A stretch of 64,000 bases of DNA from Clavelina lepadiformis. Lineage: Eukaryota; Chordata; Ascidiacea; Aplousobranchia; Clavelinidae. How positions within the stretch are numbered: the first letter of the stretch is position 1; each line of letters begins with the position of its first letter. The notes under the pieces are model-generated. The model was not told the DNA's origin. It saw nothing but the letters and a program-made list of their open reading frames with translations, and did no database searches. Of this stretch, positions 23,344 to 36,341 are shown in pieces. The DNA is taken from positions 8,866,001 to 8,930,000 of the forward strand of contig NC_135244.1 of the NCBI RefSeq assembly GCF_947623445.1, written 5' to 3'. Position numbers and translations under genes: made by a program.

Positions 23344-24982
23344 TTAGTGTTGATGTCCATTGATGTTGTCACAACAATATTTATAGAATGCTTGTGTGGT
23401 TGTAATCTGGTCAGATGTAGGTCTTTGTAAGCTAGCTGTCTTAACCAGTCGTTTAACAGTACCTCCAACACCATCACATGGAGATTTCCCGTGACTGGTT
23501 GCAAAAAAGGACCAACACGCTTTCAGGTTGAAATCACACTTGTGATGGCACAAATTCAGCATATTTTTATAATTTTTATACTGTCCAGCGCAACCGTCCG
23601 AGAAATATTCAACTTTAGTAATGGTGCTGGACAAGCTTGGAATCTATGCAGTGAGTTTGTACAAAAGCCCATGCACAAAAGCTGTGTCATGTGTTAAGTC
23701 ATCTGAAACAAAGCAAAATGACTGCTGCATCAAGATGTGATCTTGCATGTAATACACAACAGCGGGGTGGATTGTACATTGCTGCTGGTTCCAGTAATAG
23801 CTTTGTACTTCATCTTGGATTGTAAAAGTGTAATTCTCAGCGAAATCCAGCAAAATCACACAAGTATCATCTGTTAAAGAACTCTTTCTGGAGTTTAAGT
23901 ATCTAGATTGGCATTTAGCTATGAATGAATGAATGCTTTGTAAGATCATCCAAAACTCTTACAATTTCTTGAATCCATTCATATCTCGTCATTAACACCG
24001 TGATAAGATCCATCCTGTCTGTAGACTTCCATTGTTGGCATTGGACTTCATCATCAAGTTCCTCATCATACTGTGCAAGCAAAAAGCCTTCTAGTGCTTG
24101 AGACCCAGGACATTGTTCACAACGATGCAACATGCACATTTTGTTCTCCGTGCTGCACACTATTTTGTCAATCAATGTTTTGTATGTTTCATTGTTGTTG
24201 GCAGCATCAACCAGAAGAATTGCATTTTGATGTTGGATGCACACACAGACAGAATGATTGCCTTTGGACGATACAGGGACACACCATTTGGGACAGAGTG
24301 AACAAAACTTTGAGAATCCAATCTTCAGCTCGGGATATTTTTCACAAAATGTGGCATATAATTCCTTCAAATTGCACAAAATGAGCCTCTTTTGCTTACG
24401 AACATTTTTGGAAACACTTACATAATCTTTAATTTCAGGCATTAAACGGGTAAATTCATCATTTTCATACATAGATGAAAGAGCAGCTTTTGTGGCATCA
24501 GATATTTTGTTTCTTCCTGGAATAGTTGGTTTGGACAAAATCCCATCAGATTCTTTTTCTTTCATTGCTCGTTTAATCAAATACTCAGATTCACCAAAAT
24601 AGGCAGCAGCTTGCTTAATTGACCAGGATTGGGGTTTCAGTGTGAGGAGCATTACTTTTTCATTATATGAACTTGCACCAGCAATCTTTGTTTTGACATG
24701 TTCCATTAACAGATCTTGGTCATTTGCTTTTTTCTGCAGCAACTTGATCTCATTTGCAGTGATGGTAGTGTTTTCATGAATTGTAATATTTTCTTCTTCT
24801 GTGCCAATAACAGTTGCAAAAGAGTTTTCTAATTTTCGTGCCACCTTTGATACTTTATCTTTTGCTTTTAGAATACGCTGTCGTTTTGGTAGACTATGTG
24901 AAGGTCCAACTGGAGACACGCCAACAGATTGAAAAGTTTCATTTAACGTTTCTTTTTCTAAATCTTGGTGAAACTGCGAGGC
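23344..24982 (-). pseudogene. broken intronless transposase-like gene
   Basis: A single intronless coding stretch of roughly 540 codons on the minus strand. It is interrupted by one frameshift near 23915-23949 and one in-frame TAG at 23646-23644. The two downstream pieces are in the same frame as each other. The N-terminal part is Lys-rich (KRQRILKAKDKVSKVARK). A Cys/His-rich middle follows, with FSKFCSLCPKWC, HSVCVCIQHQN and MCMLHRCEQCPG. The last piece contains VEYFSDGCAGQYKNYKN and FFATSHGKSPCDGVGG, resembling the acidic core motifs of DDE/D transposases. Proteins of this layout occur in multiple copies in animal genomes. The transposon superfamily could not be named. The lack of introns amid intron-rich neighbours supports a mobile-element origin. 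No terminal inverted repeats were located around it. Confidence 0.7.
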
Positions 24983-25974
24983 CTATCCAATACCTGTATA
25001 TCTAAGCCATTTCATCAAAATCAAGTTGACTCAAACTTGATATCATAAAAATAGTGCTTGCTGTTAAAACCAACTTTACTCCTAAAGCACAAAAAACAAG
25101 TTTCCAATTTTTGGATATATGAAAATACATGAACCATGCTACACAAAAGTGCAAAAATTATGTTTCCAATGCGATTGCTATTTTTGTAATTGCATCGTAA
25201 ACTTGAACTTTGACATTAATGAAAAAAACTTAATTTACTCCATGAAGGGGTGTGATATAGGTTTTTTGTGTGCTTAAATGAATTCCTTGACCCCAAAAAT
25301 GGTGAATTCGACATTTGTTTCATTATTCTACCTTCAGAAATAAAGATATTAAAGAAAATCATAAAGCGTGACCAGTGCTCACTAACCAAACGCCATCGTG
25401 TGGCGAAAATTTCAAATTTGAATAACTCGAAAACGCCTGGAGATATTTTCAAAATTTTTTTTTTAATCTTCGGGTTTTTCCAAGGTCTATAACATATATT
25501 GAAATTAACAAAATCCAAGAGTAGTGGTTACAAATTTAAAAAAAATTGGTTGATTATACATGGAATGACTCTGCTTTGGTTTTATTGGTTGGTATTATTC
25601 AGGCAGCAACACCACTGAGATGTTTTGGCCGAAACGTTATTGCACACCACGAGAATCTAAACAAGATACCAATTTTTTTCTCCGTTTTGGCTAGGGCCAC
25701 GAGTCACAGTGCACACCAGCTGCTTTGGCAAAGTATATGTTTTGTAAAATAAAAAACTGACTAATCGGCTAATTACATTTTTATACACTGTGAACTAATC
25801 AGTTTAGAATGTTAGTTTTATCCTTGTTGATGGAGATCCCGATAAAAATTTTATGCATGTCATTTTTTTTCCATGCAATAGTAATCTGGTTATGATTAAC
25901 TTTTTCAGGTATCAAAACAATTTTAAATAGCATTTAATGTAGGTGCCGTTATCTTTTATGTCCATCATACTAAC
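24983..25974. other. gene-free spacer upstream of PRKCSH
   Basis: No gene was recognised. AT-rich sequence with no TATA box or CpG-rich promoter obvious before the PRKCSH ATG at 25975. The stretch 25216-25518 has overlapping open frames on both strands but no similarity to known proteins. Confidence 0.5.
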
Positions 25975-28900
25975 ATGATTTGTAAAGCATGCCCTGTATG
26001 TTTATTAATTGTAATATATATATCTTCAATTGTTGAATCTGATTATGTTGAAGTAGTTCGACCAAGAGGTGTTTCACTTACAAGTAAGTCGTTTCACAGT
26101 TCACATGTTGATTGCCATGAGAATGACTTTTCTCTTGAAAAGAGGTTTAGCTTTCGCTGTTAAACAAATCAATAGTCATTATTGCAAAATAGGCATCCTG
26201 TGTTAACCATGACTTTACTGGTGTATAATTTACATAGAAATTGCTAGTCCCTGGTATACATAATCTCCATCCAGCAGTCTGGTACTCTAGTTACTGTATA
26301 CCGGTAGTTATTATGTCTCCTAAACATGGCTGCAATTTTTTTTAATTAATCATGGCTTTTTGTTTTTGGCAAAATTGTTCTCGCACCCTATAGCAGTCAA
26401 TGTTGAATACACAACAATTGTTAGATGTTTCGTTATCCACAATTTAATACTGTAATCATGTTCCATTGTACTTTTTGATTTTTCATACAAGCCAGTTTTT
26501 GTATTCATAAATAATACTTTTCATTGCATTCATGCTAACAGGAAAAGTTTTTTATGACCCACTGAAAGATTTCACTTGCTTGGATGGAAGTAGAACCATA
26601 AGCTTTCAGTTTGTTAATGATGATTACTGTGATTGTTTTGATGGTTCAGATGAACCTGGTACATCGGCATGTCCAGATGGCCAGTACCACTGCACAAATG
26701 CAGGTAGTTTATTTGACCTAGTTTTTATTCAAAATGCATTGGGAAGATTTCTGACTGGGTAAAACAACTTTGAATTGAAATTGTTTTTTTAAAGGTTTTC
26801 GTCCTTTGAATATCCCGTCATCAAGAGTTAATGATGGTGTATGTGACTGTTGTGATGGGAGTGATGAGTGGAAAAATCAAAGCTTATGTCCAAGTCAGTT
26901 TGTATTAACAATACCTTGATATAGGTCAAATGTTAATATTGGTTGCTTAAATTAAATTATCTTAAAACTTTCATTTAGATACATGCAAAGAGCTGTGGAG
27001 AATTGAAAAAGAGGAAAGAGAAAAACAAACCGCCGAAGAAAGCCAAGGCTACACCATTAGGCAGGAATTAGCTGAAACTGGCAGAGCTAAAAAAGCTGAA
27101 CGAGAGGTAGAGAATACCAATGGAAATATAAGCCATTATGCCAGATGAAATAGAAAATTTGCAAATTTTGCAGCACATTTATTTGTGTTTTATAACTCTC
27201 TTTCATTAATCATTACTTCATTACTTGGCAATTCTTTCAATATAGTTCTACTTAATGTCATTATATCATTTTATACTTTTTTAGGCTGCTTTGAAAGACT
27301 ATGAAGAAAAACTTGGTTTACTTAAAGAAACTGAAGAGAAGTTAAAATCTCATAAGGATGAAATTGAAGCAAAAGAGACTGAAGCAAAGGATGCCGCTCG
27401 CAAATTGATGGAGGAGGAATTGGCACAAAAAACAGCAGAAGAGAATCATCAAAGAGGGGAGCAAGCCTTTGCTGAAATGGACACTGACAAAGATGGAAGG
27501 TAAATTTGAGAGGTCTGGTTTATTGATTTCAAGTGTCGTTAAAATTGAAGGAACTTATACTTTAAAATTTTTTTGCAGTCTTGTTATTGATGAAATTCTC
27601 CAACATAAAGAGTTGGACCCTAATTTAGAAGATGGGTCTTTTACTGAAGAAGAGGCAAAGGTATAAATGTTAAGACATACTTGTATGGTTTGTTTGACCT
27701 ACTTCTATATTTTATTTCAAAATAAGCTGCAGTGTGTTTTATAATGTTAATATTTTGTGTTTGTGTAACAGTACTAGTGACAGTGAATTTTGTTACTACA
27801 GTTGCACTTAGCAATGTTTTTTTTGGTATTTGAATTAATCAATATTCTGAGAACGATTAAAAGTGAAAATTCTTGATCTGCTGTTCCGATTTTCTTGGTT
27901 TGATTAAATAACTACTGTACATAGGCAATATTGCAAAACGATGCTGTTGACCTAAGTGTGTTTATGGAATCTGTATGGCCATCTATTAATGGCTCATTCG
28001 AAACAACACTGTCTCCACCTATAGAAGAACAGGAACAACCATCAGTAAGTTGAATTATTTCAATGTGCTTAATTGTGTATGCTTCGATGCATTGCTATGT
28101 GCTTTTTTGGTTAGTGTACTGTTATATATTTCAACAGCTTAGCTGGTATGCATGTACAGACAAGTTCACTTTAATCAGTTACGTAAACTTCGTCTTAAAA
28201 TTAGACAAATCAGTTTGTATATAAATTTTCTTTTATGTCAGAAATCAATTCAGAATATATCAACCTGATCACTTTTATCACTGTTAATTGCTTTTAACTG
28301 TAGGAAATCTATCCACTATTTAATGCAGCTATGTCCAACATGCGGGCCACTACAAGTTTGGTTAGTTATGCCCAGTAATCACAACTAATCTTTAATGTAA
28401 TAAGCAGTAAATTGTTGTCGAGATTCGAGAACACTCTAGCTCTTGAAAATTGGCTGCAACAAACCATTTCATCTAGAAGAACGTGGTGATTGGGCTTGCA
28501 TGCCACTTATTAATAACACTCAAAACGATAAGGCCAACTCACAACCAGAGGTGTAAAGAGCTTTGGAATGTTATATATATATATATTGTTGAGTGGCATA
28601 GACTATTTGTTTGTAGCATTTTTTAGTAAAGAAGCAGCAAGCGGGCCGGAATAATAATGTGTTCAAAAATCGCACAATTTGTTTAAATTTGCTTTAATTA
28701 AAAAACAATGATGGTTTTCTTAAACTCGTGTTAAACTTAATCATGTGTTATTATATATTTAACGTTCTGCCCTTATTAGAAAAATGATGTCATTTTTGAC
28801 CCCAGGTGTAAAGTGTTTCACTTGGAAAAAGCTGATTTAATTTTTAAATCGTGATTCAAAACTCTCTAAAAAATTTCATGCATTTACCTGAAAACATTAT

Positions 28901-31582
28901 GCCAGATAGAAGCAAATGTCAGTTTTGTAATAAAAGTGCAACGAGACCAAAATGTATCATTGGATAATTAAGTTTTCTTGAGAGGAAATGTTATGTTGCC
29001 AGGCTGAAGTGGAAAGGCATGATGCAGAAGAGGCAGCTTTCAGGGAGGAGGAGCTTGAGAAGCAGGCATTGTTGGAGGAAGAGAACATTGACCTAGAAGA
29101 TGAAAATGATGACGAGTATTACGAAGATGATGATGAGGATGAAGATCTCGAGGATGATGATGAGGATTTTAGTGATGAGGAAGATTACGAGAAGAATCAA
29201 GCTAAGGTAATTATCTTGGTGATGCACCATGCATGCAGCGGAAAATCAATAAATGATTTACTAACACATTAGAGTACTATAATTAATCATTTTAGAGATG
29301 AAGTTTGTTACATAATTTTTCTTCTTTTTGCATGTGTTTTGATTTGTTGCCAGCTTGCCATGGTAATTGCTAATGTAATAGTTAATAATTTTTATTTTGT
29401 CAAACTGAGAGTTTTGACCAATAGACAAATTCTTTACAAACTGAGTGGTCTATGATTAGCATGGTTATGGAGTTATATTGGTTTCATTTGCTTTGAAGAA
29501 TGCAAAAACCCATATCTGCTTGGCAAACACAAAATTGTCGAGTTGTCAGAAAGATGTCCGTGTGAAAATGTTTCCCAGTTATTCTTTTCACTCAGTGTTA
29601 GTTATTGGAAACAAATGTAATATGCTTTAAGACTTGACAGTTTTTTTGACATTTTCTTGCTATAAAACAAACTTACAAAAGATAAATTTTGTAACATACC
29701 ACTGACAATGCTGCTTACCAATAATTTCTTACTGAACCCAATTTCCAAGCATCAAAGTTAATTTTTTTTATTACAGGAAACCTCTGCTGATGTAAAAGAA
29801 TCATTTTTCTACGATGATGCGACAAGAGAGCTGATCGAGGAAGCTGAAGAAGCAAGAAAAAGATATCAAGCTAACCAAGACTCTAAGAAAAACATTGAAC
29901 GAGAAATTGAGTGCGTTTGTGTTATGTTTATACATGTACCGTCATGATTACATTATAAATCCACTCCTGTCAGTGACAAGCTTTTGTTCCATAGGTCTTT
30001 GCAAAAGGGTCTTGACATGGACTTTGGGCCTGATGAAGCATTTCAAGCCCTTCAGTTTAAATGTTTTGATTTTGAAACACTGGAGTAAGTTATCATTGAA
30101 GTGATTGTATGTACTGTTATATGTACTTGATATAATGTATGAGATTTATTGTAGACTTTTACTGTTCTTGCGTGAGCACTAAAATGGGCGAATGGCTGAA
30201 ACTTTGTTTCTTGCAGATACAGATATAAACTCTGCCCATATGATAAAACATCCCAAACTCCAAACAAAGGAGGCAGTGAAACAAATCTTGGGTAATATTT
30301 TGTAGCAATCCATTTAAAATTCTGCATTTTTCCTTTTTGTTTAATATTTAACCATAATGGTAACATATACGGGTTGTTAAAAGAAAAGTGGCTATTAGAT
30401 ATTTATGTTACTTTTACAATATTTATGTTACAATTTACGAGGCTCTCATGTTTTATGACTGCAAAGGCGATGGGGTTCTTGGTCTGGACCTGAAAATTTC
30501 CGTTATTCCAAAATGAAATATGAGAATGGTCTAGGTTGTTGGAATGGTCCTGCAAGGTCAACAGAGGTATGTGACCATAAAAGAGAAAGTACAATGCTAA
30601 ACTAAATTTTAAAAAGTAAGGTTTTACTCACTGATTGTGCTATTACAACAGTTAGAATTTTAATATGCAACTGTGTGAAGTAAAAAGTACTCGTTGCACA
30701 ACTTACTTGAACGATTGAGACTCTAATCGTATAATTTATCAACTGCTGCAGACGTCATGAATAAGTAAACTTAGTTTAGTTTGGCTTTCATGTTGTGATT
30801 AAATTATTCAAAACTTACAACAACCTATATGATACATATTCTAACGGTTTAAAAATCAAAAAATGAAATTGGTCCAGTTATCCATTTAAAAACAAGATCC
30901 AGTTAGTACTGGTCACGGCCGGAGATACTTGAGGGTCAGTTTAGGTCATTGATATTTACCTCGCGAAGTCAATGCAAGGGATGTACGAATTATGGCATCG
31001 GCCATTAGATATTCATACAAACCGAAATCGAACGCGAAGCTAATTTTGAATATTTTGTTGGATCTGAAGAACTGACAAGCGTGGGAGTTACCTTTAAATT
31101 TTTCACCCATTTGTTGAAGGACGCAAGTTACCCAGTCACTAAAACCATGGTGTTTCTACCTTTAAAGTTAATCTCATAAACGAGGTCTCTAGCGTTTTGT
31201 TTCTTGTTGGTAACAAAATTGCCACTGATATATCCGAAGGATACATTTTTGGTCGCGACAATAATAAAATTTGTCTATATTTGAATGTAATCTATTTCTT
31301 GTTATTGTGTCATGTCGAATCGAAAAATCGTTTTTCCCAGTTTTCGGAAGCTTATCACAATCATTTTACTGTTATGTCTGACCGCCACATGTCTTAACAT
31401 TACTTGTAACGTATAACTGACAAATCTTTTTTGTGCAGGTGAGAATTCGTTGCGGGTTGGAACATAAAATTCTCTCCGTAGATGAACCATCTCGTTGTGC
31501 TTATGTGTTTGAATTTGCAACTCCGTGCGCATGCACTCAACCAGAACCAGCAGGAGATAGTTTTCCACGTGATGAATTATAA
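25975..31582 (+). CDS. PRKCSH: glucosidase II subunit beta
   Basis: Regulatory, ER-retained subunit of glucosidase II, which trims glucose from N-glycans in the calnexin cycle. Thirteen exons: 25975-26083, 26542-26703, 26795-26893, 26979-27106, 27285-27499, 27579-27660, 27925-28044, 29003-29206, 29777-29910, 29995-30084, 30217-30291, 30467-30566, 31439-31582. All phases match, giving 553 residues (human 528). Order of parts: signal peptide ([13 protein letters not shown]), two LDL-receptor class A repeats ([30 protein letters not shown]), then a coiled coil. Next is an EF-hand loop (DTDKDGSLVIDE) split by the intron at 27499, then a long Glu/Asp tract in exon 29003. It ends with an MRH lectin domain ([40 protein letters not shown]) and the ER-retrieval tail RDEL before TAA. 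The neighbouring genes are unrelated. Confidence 0.97.
28045..29002 (+). other. PRKCSH intron 7 with a hAT-like scrap
   Basis: A 958-bp intron. CAGCTATGTCCAACATGCGGGCC at about 28326 resembles a hAT MITE end, and AGCGGGCCGGAAT lies near 28641. No matching inverted terminus or target duplication could be defined. A short TA dinucleotide run lies at about 28573-28586. Confidence 0.35.
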
Positions 31583-32259
31583 CTCAATGCAATTACAATA
31601 ACTTGTTATGGCAATATATCGTTAGAATTATGTGTAGTTACTTTAAGCACTTACAAATCATAGGCACATATGATCGCTGACGGCATCACTAATATGCTGC
31701 CTTATTTTGGGCTGAAACTCTGGTTCTAATTTTTTTACACTACAGTACCACAGACACTGTTTCGTTGGAGCAAATTTCAGATAAATTTTTCTGTCAAATA
31801 GTTTGTCGTGTACTAACATAGAAGTTTGTCTACAAGAGCCATCTATGCATCCTATTCTATGATATGACATTTGAAAGACGGTTGTGAAGTTTCTGATTTC
31901 AGCAATGGCATAGAACTAACTGTAAAGTTTAATGAAAATTCTTTACCGGTTCCAGTGGTATGTTTTATGAGAAAATGTCTTGCAAAAATTATTTAGGTCT
32001 CTTTCTCTGGGAAGTAGGGAATTGAACACAGGAAAGCTTCAAGCCAAGTGAATTGTATAAATTTTTCTGCAAAGAACTTTTATGTTCGTTTTAAATTGTG
32101 CAGACTTTAACTAGCGTTACAGGTTATCATTTAAAAACTTCGCAGTTAGATTTATTCTTGTCATTCATTTGGTGGAAGTTGCCCATGGTAAGTCACTTTG
32201 AAATTTTGATATTTTCATCGACTAATTCACTTCGTGTTGCTTACTGCTTTCTTGGCACT

Positions 32260-32770
32260 ATGACAAATTTTAGTTCGTTTGTGCACTACTTGTGTGAAGT
32301 ATTACACAAGGAACCTATCTGTCATAATGTCCGCGTATGCTGGCGGTTATTGTTAGAATATGAGCGAGGACGATTGATGGTTGATAACTTGTTTTACTTC
32401 TGCTTCGATGGTATGAGTTTTCATTTCTCAAATTTGCGTGACTATGCTGTTAGTTGCTTGATTCTGTCTATACAAATTACTAAATTATAAAGTTTCCATT
32501 TTATTTATTATAACACAAAGGTTTTCACCTTCGGGCAAAGCTTACTGAATGTTACATAGCGCTGTAGTAACCAGTGAAATCGATCACACGAAAAGGAACG
32601 ATTGAAAACATTACATCAGTATTTATATGTGATACACCAGTTCAAGCGAGGAAATTATCTGACGTCATTAAGGAAAACTCAAGTCTGGTAAACACTGAAT
32701 TATAGGATTCTAAATTAAATTCCAAATAGGTCGAAAACAACTCGTGATTCGTGACGTAATCGTCACAGCA
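32260..32770. repeat. dispersed repeat copy 1 (direct partner at 44275-44785)
   Basis: About 500 bp is shared in the same orientation with 44275-44785. Common blocks include GTGTGAAGTATTACACAA, GTATGCTGGCGG and GGTTTTCACCTTC. Both copies end in a near-palindrome of the type GTGACG-N-(A/T)-CGTCAC. The copies differ by scattered substitutions and small indels. No coding capacity is conserved between them, so the type is unknown. Confidence 0.8.
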
Positions 32771-33283
32771 CTAAGAAATGTGCCACAAAAATGCTATCCA
32801 GGCATTCCAGTTTTTCTGCAAAATTCGTTTTAATTTATTCTCTGAAAAAGTAAGAGTTACCTCAGCACAATGGTGATGACTGGAAAGTTTAGTTTAGTTG
32901 TCAAATGGGAGGAGTTATGTTTTTTAAAACGGAACGCCTTCAAGTTCCAAGGTAGACTACTTCGTAGTTCCAAGCATCCTAATGGCAAAGTTGAAGAGGT
33001 TACTCAGAAAATGCCTTGCTAAATCCACAGCTTTCAAAATACCCAGTACATATTTGATTGCAAAGCTAACTCAACGAAATCAGCCTTTTAGTTGTAATCA
33101 ATTGTTAAGTAGCAGTTCGTTAAAAGAGTAAAAGCATGAGCCAAAATTTCTCTGGTGAGCTGCTCTGAGGCGATACTAAACAAATCGGAACTCCATAAAT
33201 CATGTAGGTTGGTTAACAATTTCAGTAAAGTCTATTCCTCATTTTGCATCTCACACGAAAAATCCCAAGCAGATACTATATCC

Positions 33284-33732
33284 CAGGGCTTTGGAACAAG
33301 AAGCCGGAGCCGTGAATGTTCAATGAAACTGGAGCCGGAGCCCTACGTGAAATTCAAATGGAGCTGGAGCCAGTTGTTTGAAAAATAACTCCGGCTCCGA
33401 TGTATTTCATAAGATGCTATGCTACTAGCCTACTATTATTGGCTGAATTTACATAATTTAACAGCAACCCTTCACAAAATTAAGAATTGCTGGGAATTTG
33501 ACAGCAGAGCAGTCACATGTTCAAAGCTGCAACCGATGGTACTGACTACTGACTGACCCATTGAGCTAGATATTCCAAATTGAGCGTTCATCCTTAAACC
33601 TCAGTTTTTTATGTAATGGAGCCGGAGCAGTGGTATCAATGAGCTCCGGAGCTGGAGCTAATTTATGATAAAAGAGAGCTCCGGAGCTGGAGTAATTTAA
33701 CATTTAGGTCCTACGTCTGCTCCAAAGCCCTG
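33284..33732. mobile_element. CAGGGCTTTGGA-ended MITE, GGAGC-rich
   Basis: The ends CAGGGCTTTGGAACA and GCTCCAAAGCCCTG are inverted repeats of the hAT type. Subterminal blocks repeat GGAGCCGGAGC on the left and CTCCGGAGCTGGAGC on the right. The 8-mers outside (CTATATCC and ATCTGCAC) do not match, so no target duplication is claimed. No transposase. Confidence 0.65.
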
Positions 33733-34359
33733 ATCTGCACAAGAATCCCGTAGGAATAAGGGCTAATTATGACGATTAGCTCAAGGCAAAGATAGGTAGA
33801 AGTCACTGGCAAGCTTGATTCAACAAAAACATGTGACATTTAAGATCGAAATAAGTTAATTGTTGAGAACAAACCTAGGCTAGGCTATTGTTTTGTGTTT
33901 ATGCTGTCACTAGCCTAATTTACTGTTACCGGTCTTCCGATACACCGATAAAAGTTCAAGGCTAGCTAGCCCATATGCAAAAATACCCAGTAAGCGAAAT
34001 TTTGCAAAAAATCGCCAATCAAATTGTTGGAAAATGTGCAGAAAAGTGACGATTGTTTCATTTCATATAAATACGAATGCTTCTGATTGCACGTCGATAT
34101 TGAACATTGTTTGATGGTTGTGTATTTGGATGTTATTTAGCAGTAAATAAAACGGTTCGCTACTTTTGATTACTTCGATGTCTTGGTATTTGGTTCGTTT
34201 TCTTTTAACCTGGTCTTAATATTTTGATGTATGCGGTATAGGCCAATCAGTGGTGGGATTCAAATATTTTAAATATTTATATTTTAAATAAATTAAATAA
34301 AACTTACTAATGTCTGTTTAATCATTATTTTGTTCTAAACGGTTTTACGGTATTATCTA

Positions 34360-34530
34360 ACTTCACTAATGGACCTCCGTCGCCCGACAAAGAGCTTTAG
34401 ATGGCGTAAAAACGCGAAGTCTAGCTTGCTACTCGTCAGCGGCAGAGGAGCTACAATCGCTATAGCGAGAATAGCTCGTTGTAGCCGTCGGGCCCACGAC
34501 TTCGTGCTATCTGGGGGCCACCACTGCCTA
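34360..34530. other. isolated GC-rich island, unexplained
   Basis: About 170 bp, clearly GC-richer than its surroundings. It contains an internal inverted repeat GCTACAA/TTGTAGC enclosing TCGCTATAGCGA. It has an open frame on the minus strand but no recognisable protein, tRNA or rRNA. Confidence 0.3.
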
Positions 34531-35368
34531 TAGGTCAAATATATGTGTTATGGCTAGAAAAAAATCTATCTTATCATGTTTGAGCACGCTCTAACTATAG
34601 GACCTTACTTTTCGCTCCCTGCAGTCAACGGCAAAATTTAACGATACGATTAGAAGGCGCCTTTGCTTAGAATCAGCATACAATACTTATAAAAGAATAA
34701 AGGTTATGATTTCTATTCGAGACGTATATAACGCACTATACGTATGTTTATTTTCAAAAAATGCCCTTTTTATGGCAAAAGTTCGGCAGGGCTTTAAACC
34801 TAATGAGTATTTGTTGTCTATTTACTTAAAATTAACCAATCAGAAAACAGTAAAACTAGGTCGACTAAGTGTGAAATTCATGTCTTTGCGTTCACACACT
34901 GGCGTAATTATAGCACACTGACGCAAAAATTGTTGGTGCAAGTTTTTCTATCTCCTGAAAGATATTGATTAAAACTTTACGATTTTAAAGTATAATATAG
35001 AAAGTAAAATTATGCTTCTAAGGATATAAAAACCATGGCTGTGTGATCAGTAGAACTTGTTTTATTTACGTTAACTTAAATGTTATGATAGATTAACCTA
35101 AACTAACTTTAAGTAAAACAAAACTCTTTATGTGTAAATTAACTTCTTGCTTAAACCCATTCTTTAAAACTACCCTCGTATCAGCCTATGTTTAAAGTGA
35201 GGGGCAAGTCCAAAAACAAATTGGCCTTAAATAAAAAAGTAGTTGCTAATAAGTAGGCCTACACTGGAGAAACAATTTTTAACAATATGTAGGCTAGTGG
35301 TTAAGTAGGCCTATATAGTTACTGTTATAATGTTTTTGGAAAATTTGGTTACCGGTGTTGGACTAGTC

Positions 35369-35728
35369 CAGGGGTGGCCAACCAGTCAGAGACTAAGAAC
35401 CTCACTTCTTACTGTGTTAACCGCAAAGAGCCACATCATAAACATTATGATTTATGACGCTGTTTCTTATTACGTCATAATACTGAATCCGATATTGTTT
35501 CAGTTTCATTATCTTTATTCTGGGTCGAAATCTGATGTAGCCTAATCAGTCATTATTTAGCAAATATCAATTGAACATAAGCCATTAGAGATTACTTTTC
35601 TGTATTATTTATCTGCCTAAAATGGGTAAAATATGCTCTCTTTCGGAGGTTCAATATGAACGAAAGAGCCGTATAATACCGGGCAAAGAGCCGCGTGCGG
35701 CTCGAGAGCCGTGGGTTGGCCAGCCCTG
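35369..35728. mobile_element. hAT-type MITE with perfect 8-bp target duplication
   Basis: The ends CAGGGGTGGCCAACC and GGTTGGCCAGCCCTG are inverted repeats. They are flanked on both sides by GACTAGTC (35361-35368 and 35729-35736). The interior has AAAGAGCC/GCGGCTC blocks near the right end. No transposase. Confidence 0.92.
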
Positions 35729-36230
35729 GACTAGTCTAACACCAACAGCCAAGACCGAGGTGAAATGTAGCTTAGAATCTTTAACATACACTAATGGACC
35801 ATGTTAACTCCAGTTTAAGGTTATCTAAAGCAAAATTTATTTAATTTATACACTTAATTATGCTTTAATTATACTTATATCAGGGTACGTACCACTTGTA
35901 AGTCACACGAAACATTCCATTCATACTTGATCCAAATACAGATGACAGCAAATGCTTAACCAGTGCTACACGTTAGTGCAAACCCTTCGCACGAGCAACG
36001 CTCATTTGCCAAAATTGAGTGCGTTTTCGAGCGTGCTTACACTTTTTCAGTCTTCTGCTTGTGTTCATTTACTTAGCTCAAAAATGTTGTGAACCACCTT
36101 TGCAGCTTACAAAGCAGCCTATAGAAGGTTTGATCACTTTAAGACTAATTATAATTTCCAGGTGATGATAGTGTAAAAAGCAAAGACAGTGATCTAGTCG
36201 TAAGGGGCTCAACAAGTATTAGGCTAGATC

Positions 36231-36341
36231 ATGGGGCACGTTGTCGATAGACTGAATGTTCTGAATGGTCACAAGAAACGACAACAACTGAAAAACCTGT
36301 TCCGTAACTTTGTCATTTGTTGTGAAAAAGCAATCGCTTTG
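36231..36341 (+). other. possible 5' exon of the SLC35D-like gene
   Basis: ATG at 36231 opens 37 codons (MGHVVDRLNVLNGHKKRQQ...), ending at a good donor TTG|GTAAGT in phase 0. A phase-compatible acceptor GAAAG lies at 38125. It is followed by 21 open codons (VIVRDGVDVSHLLKS...) that run in frame into the first recognised SLC35D exon. Joining them would give a 370-residue protein, close to human SLC35D1 (355). No sequence similarity supports the extension, so it remains a candidate. Confidence 0.35.

Larger units (their letters stand above)
31583..36230. other. gene-free interval rich in repeats
   Basis: No gene was recognised between PRKCSH and the SLC35D region. It contains a dispersed repeat (32260-32770) and a CAGGGCTTTGG-ended MITE (33284-33732). 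A GC-rich island lies at 34360-34530 and a perfect-TSD hAT MITE at 35369-35728. The open frame 32098-32490 overlaps the dispersed repeat and is not supported as a gene. Confidence 0.5.

Noticed and set aside
25216..25518. 100-codon minus-strand frame upstream of PRKCSH
   Set aside because: No similarity, Phe/Lys-rich composition as expected for AT-rich non-coding DNA, and the opposite strand is also open.
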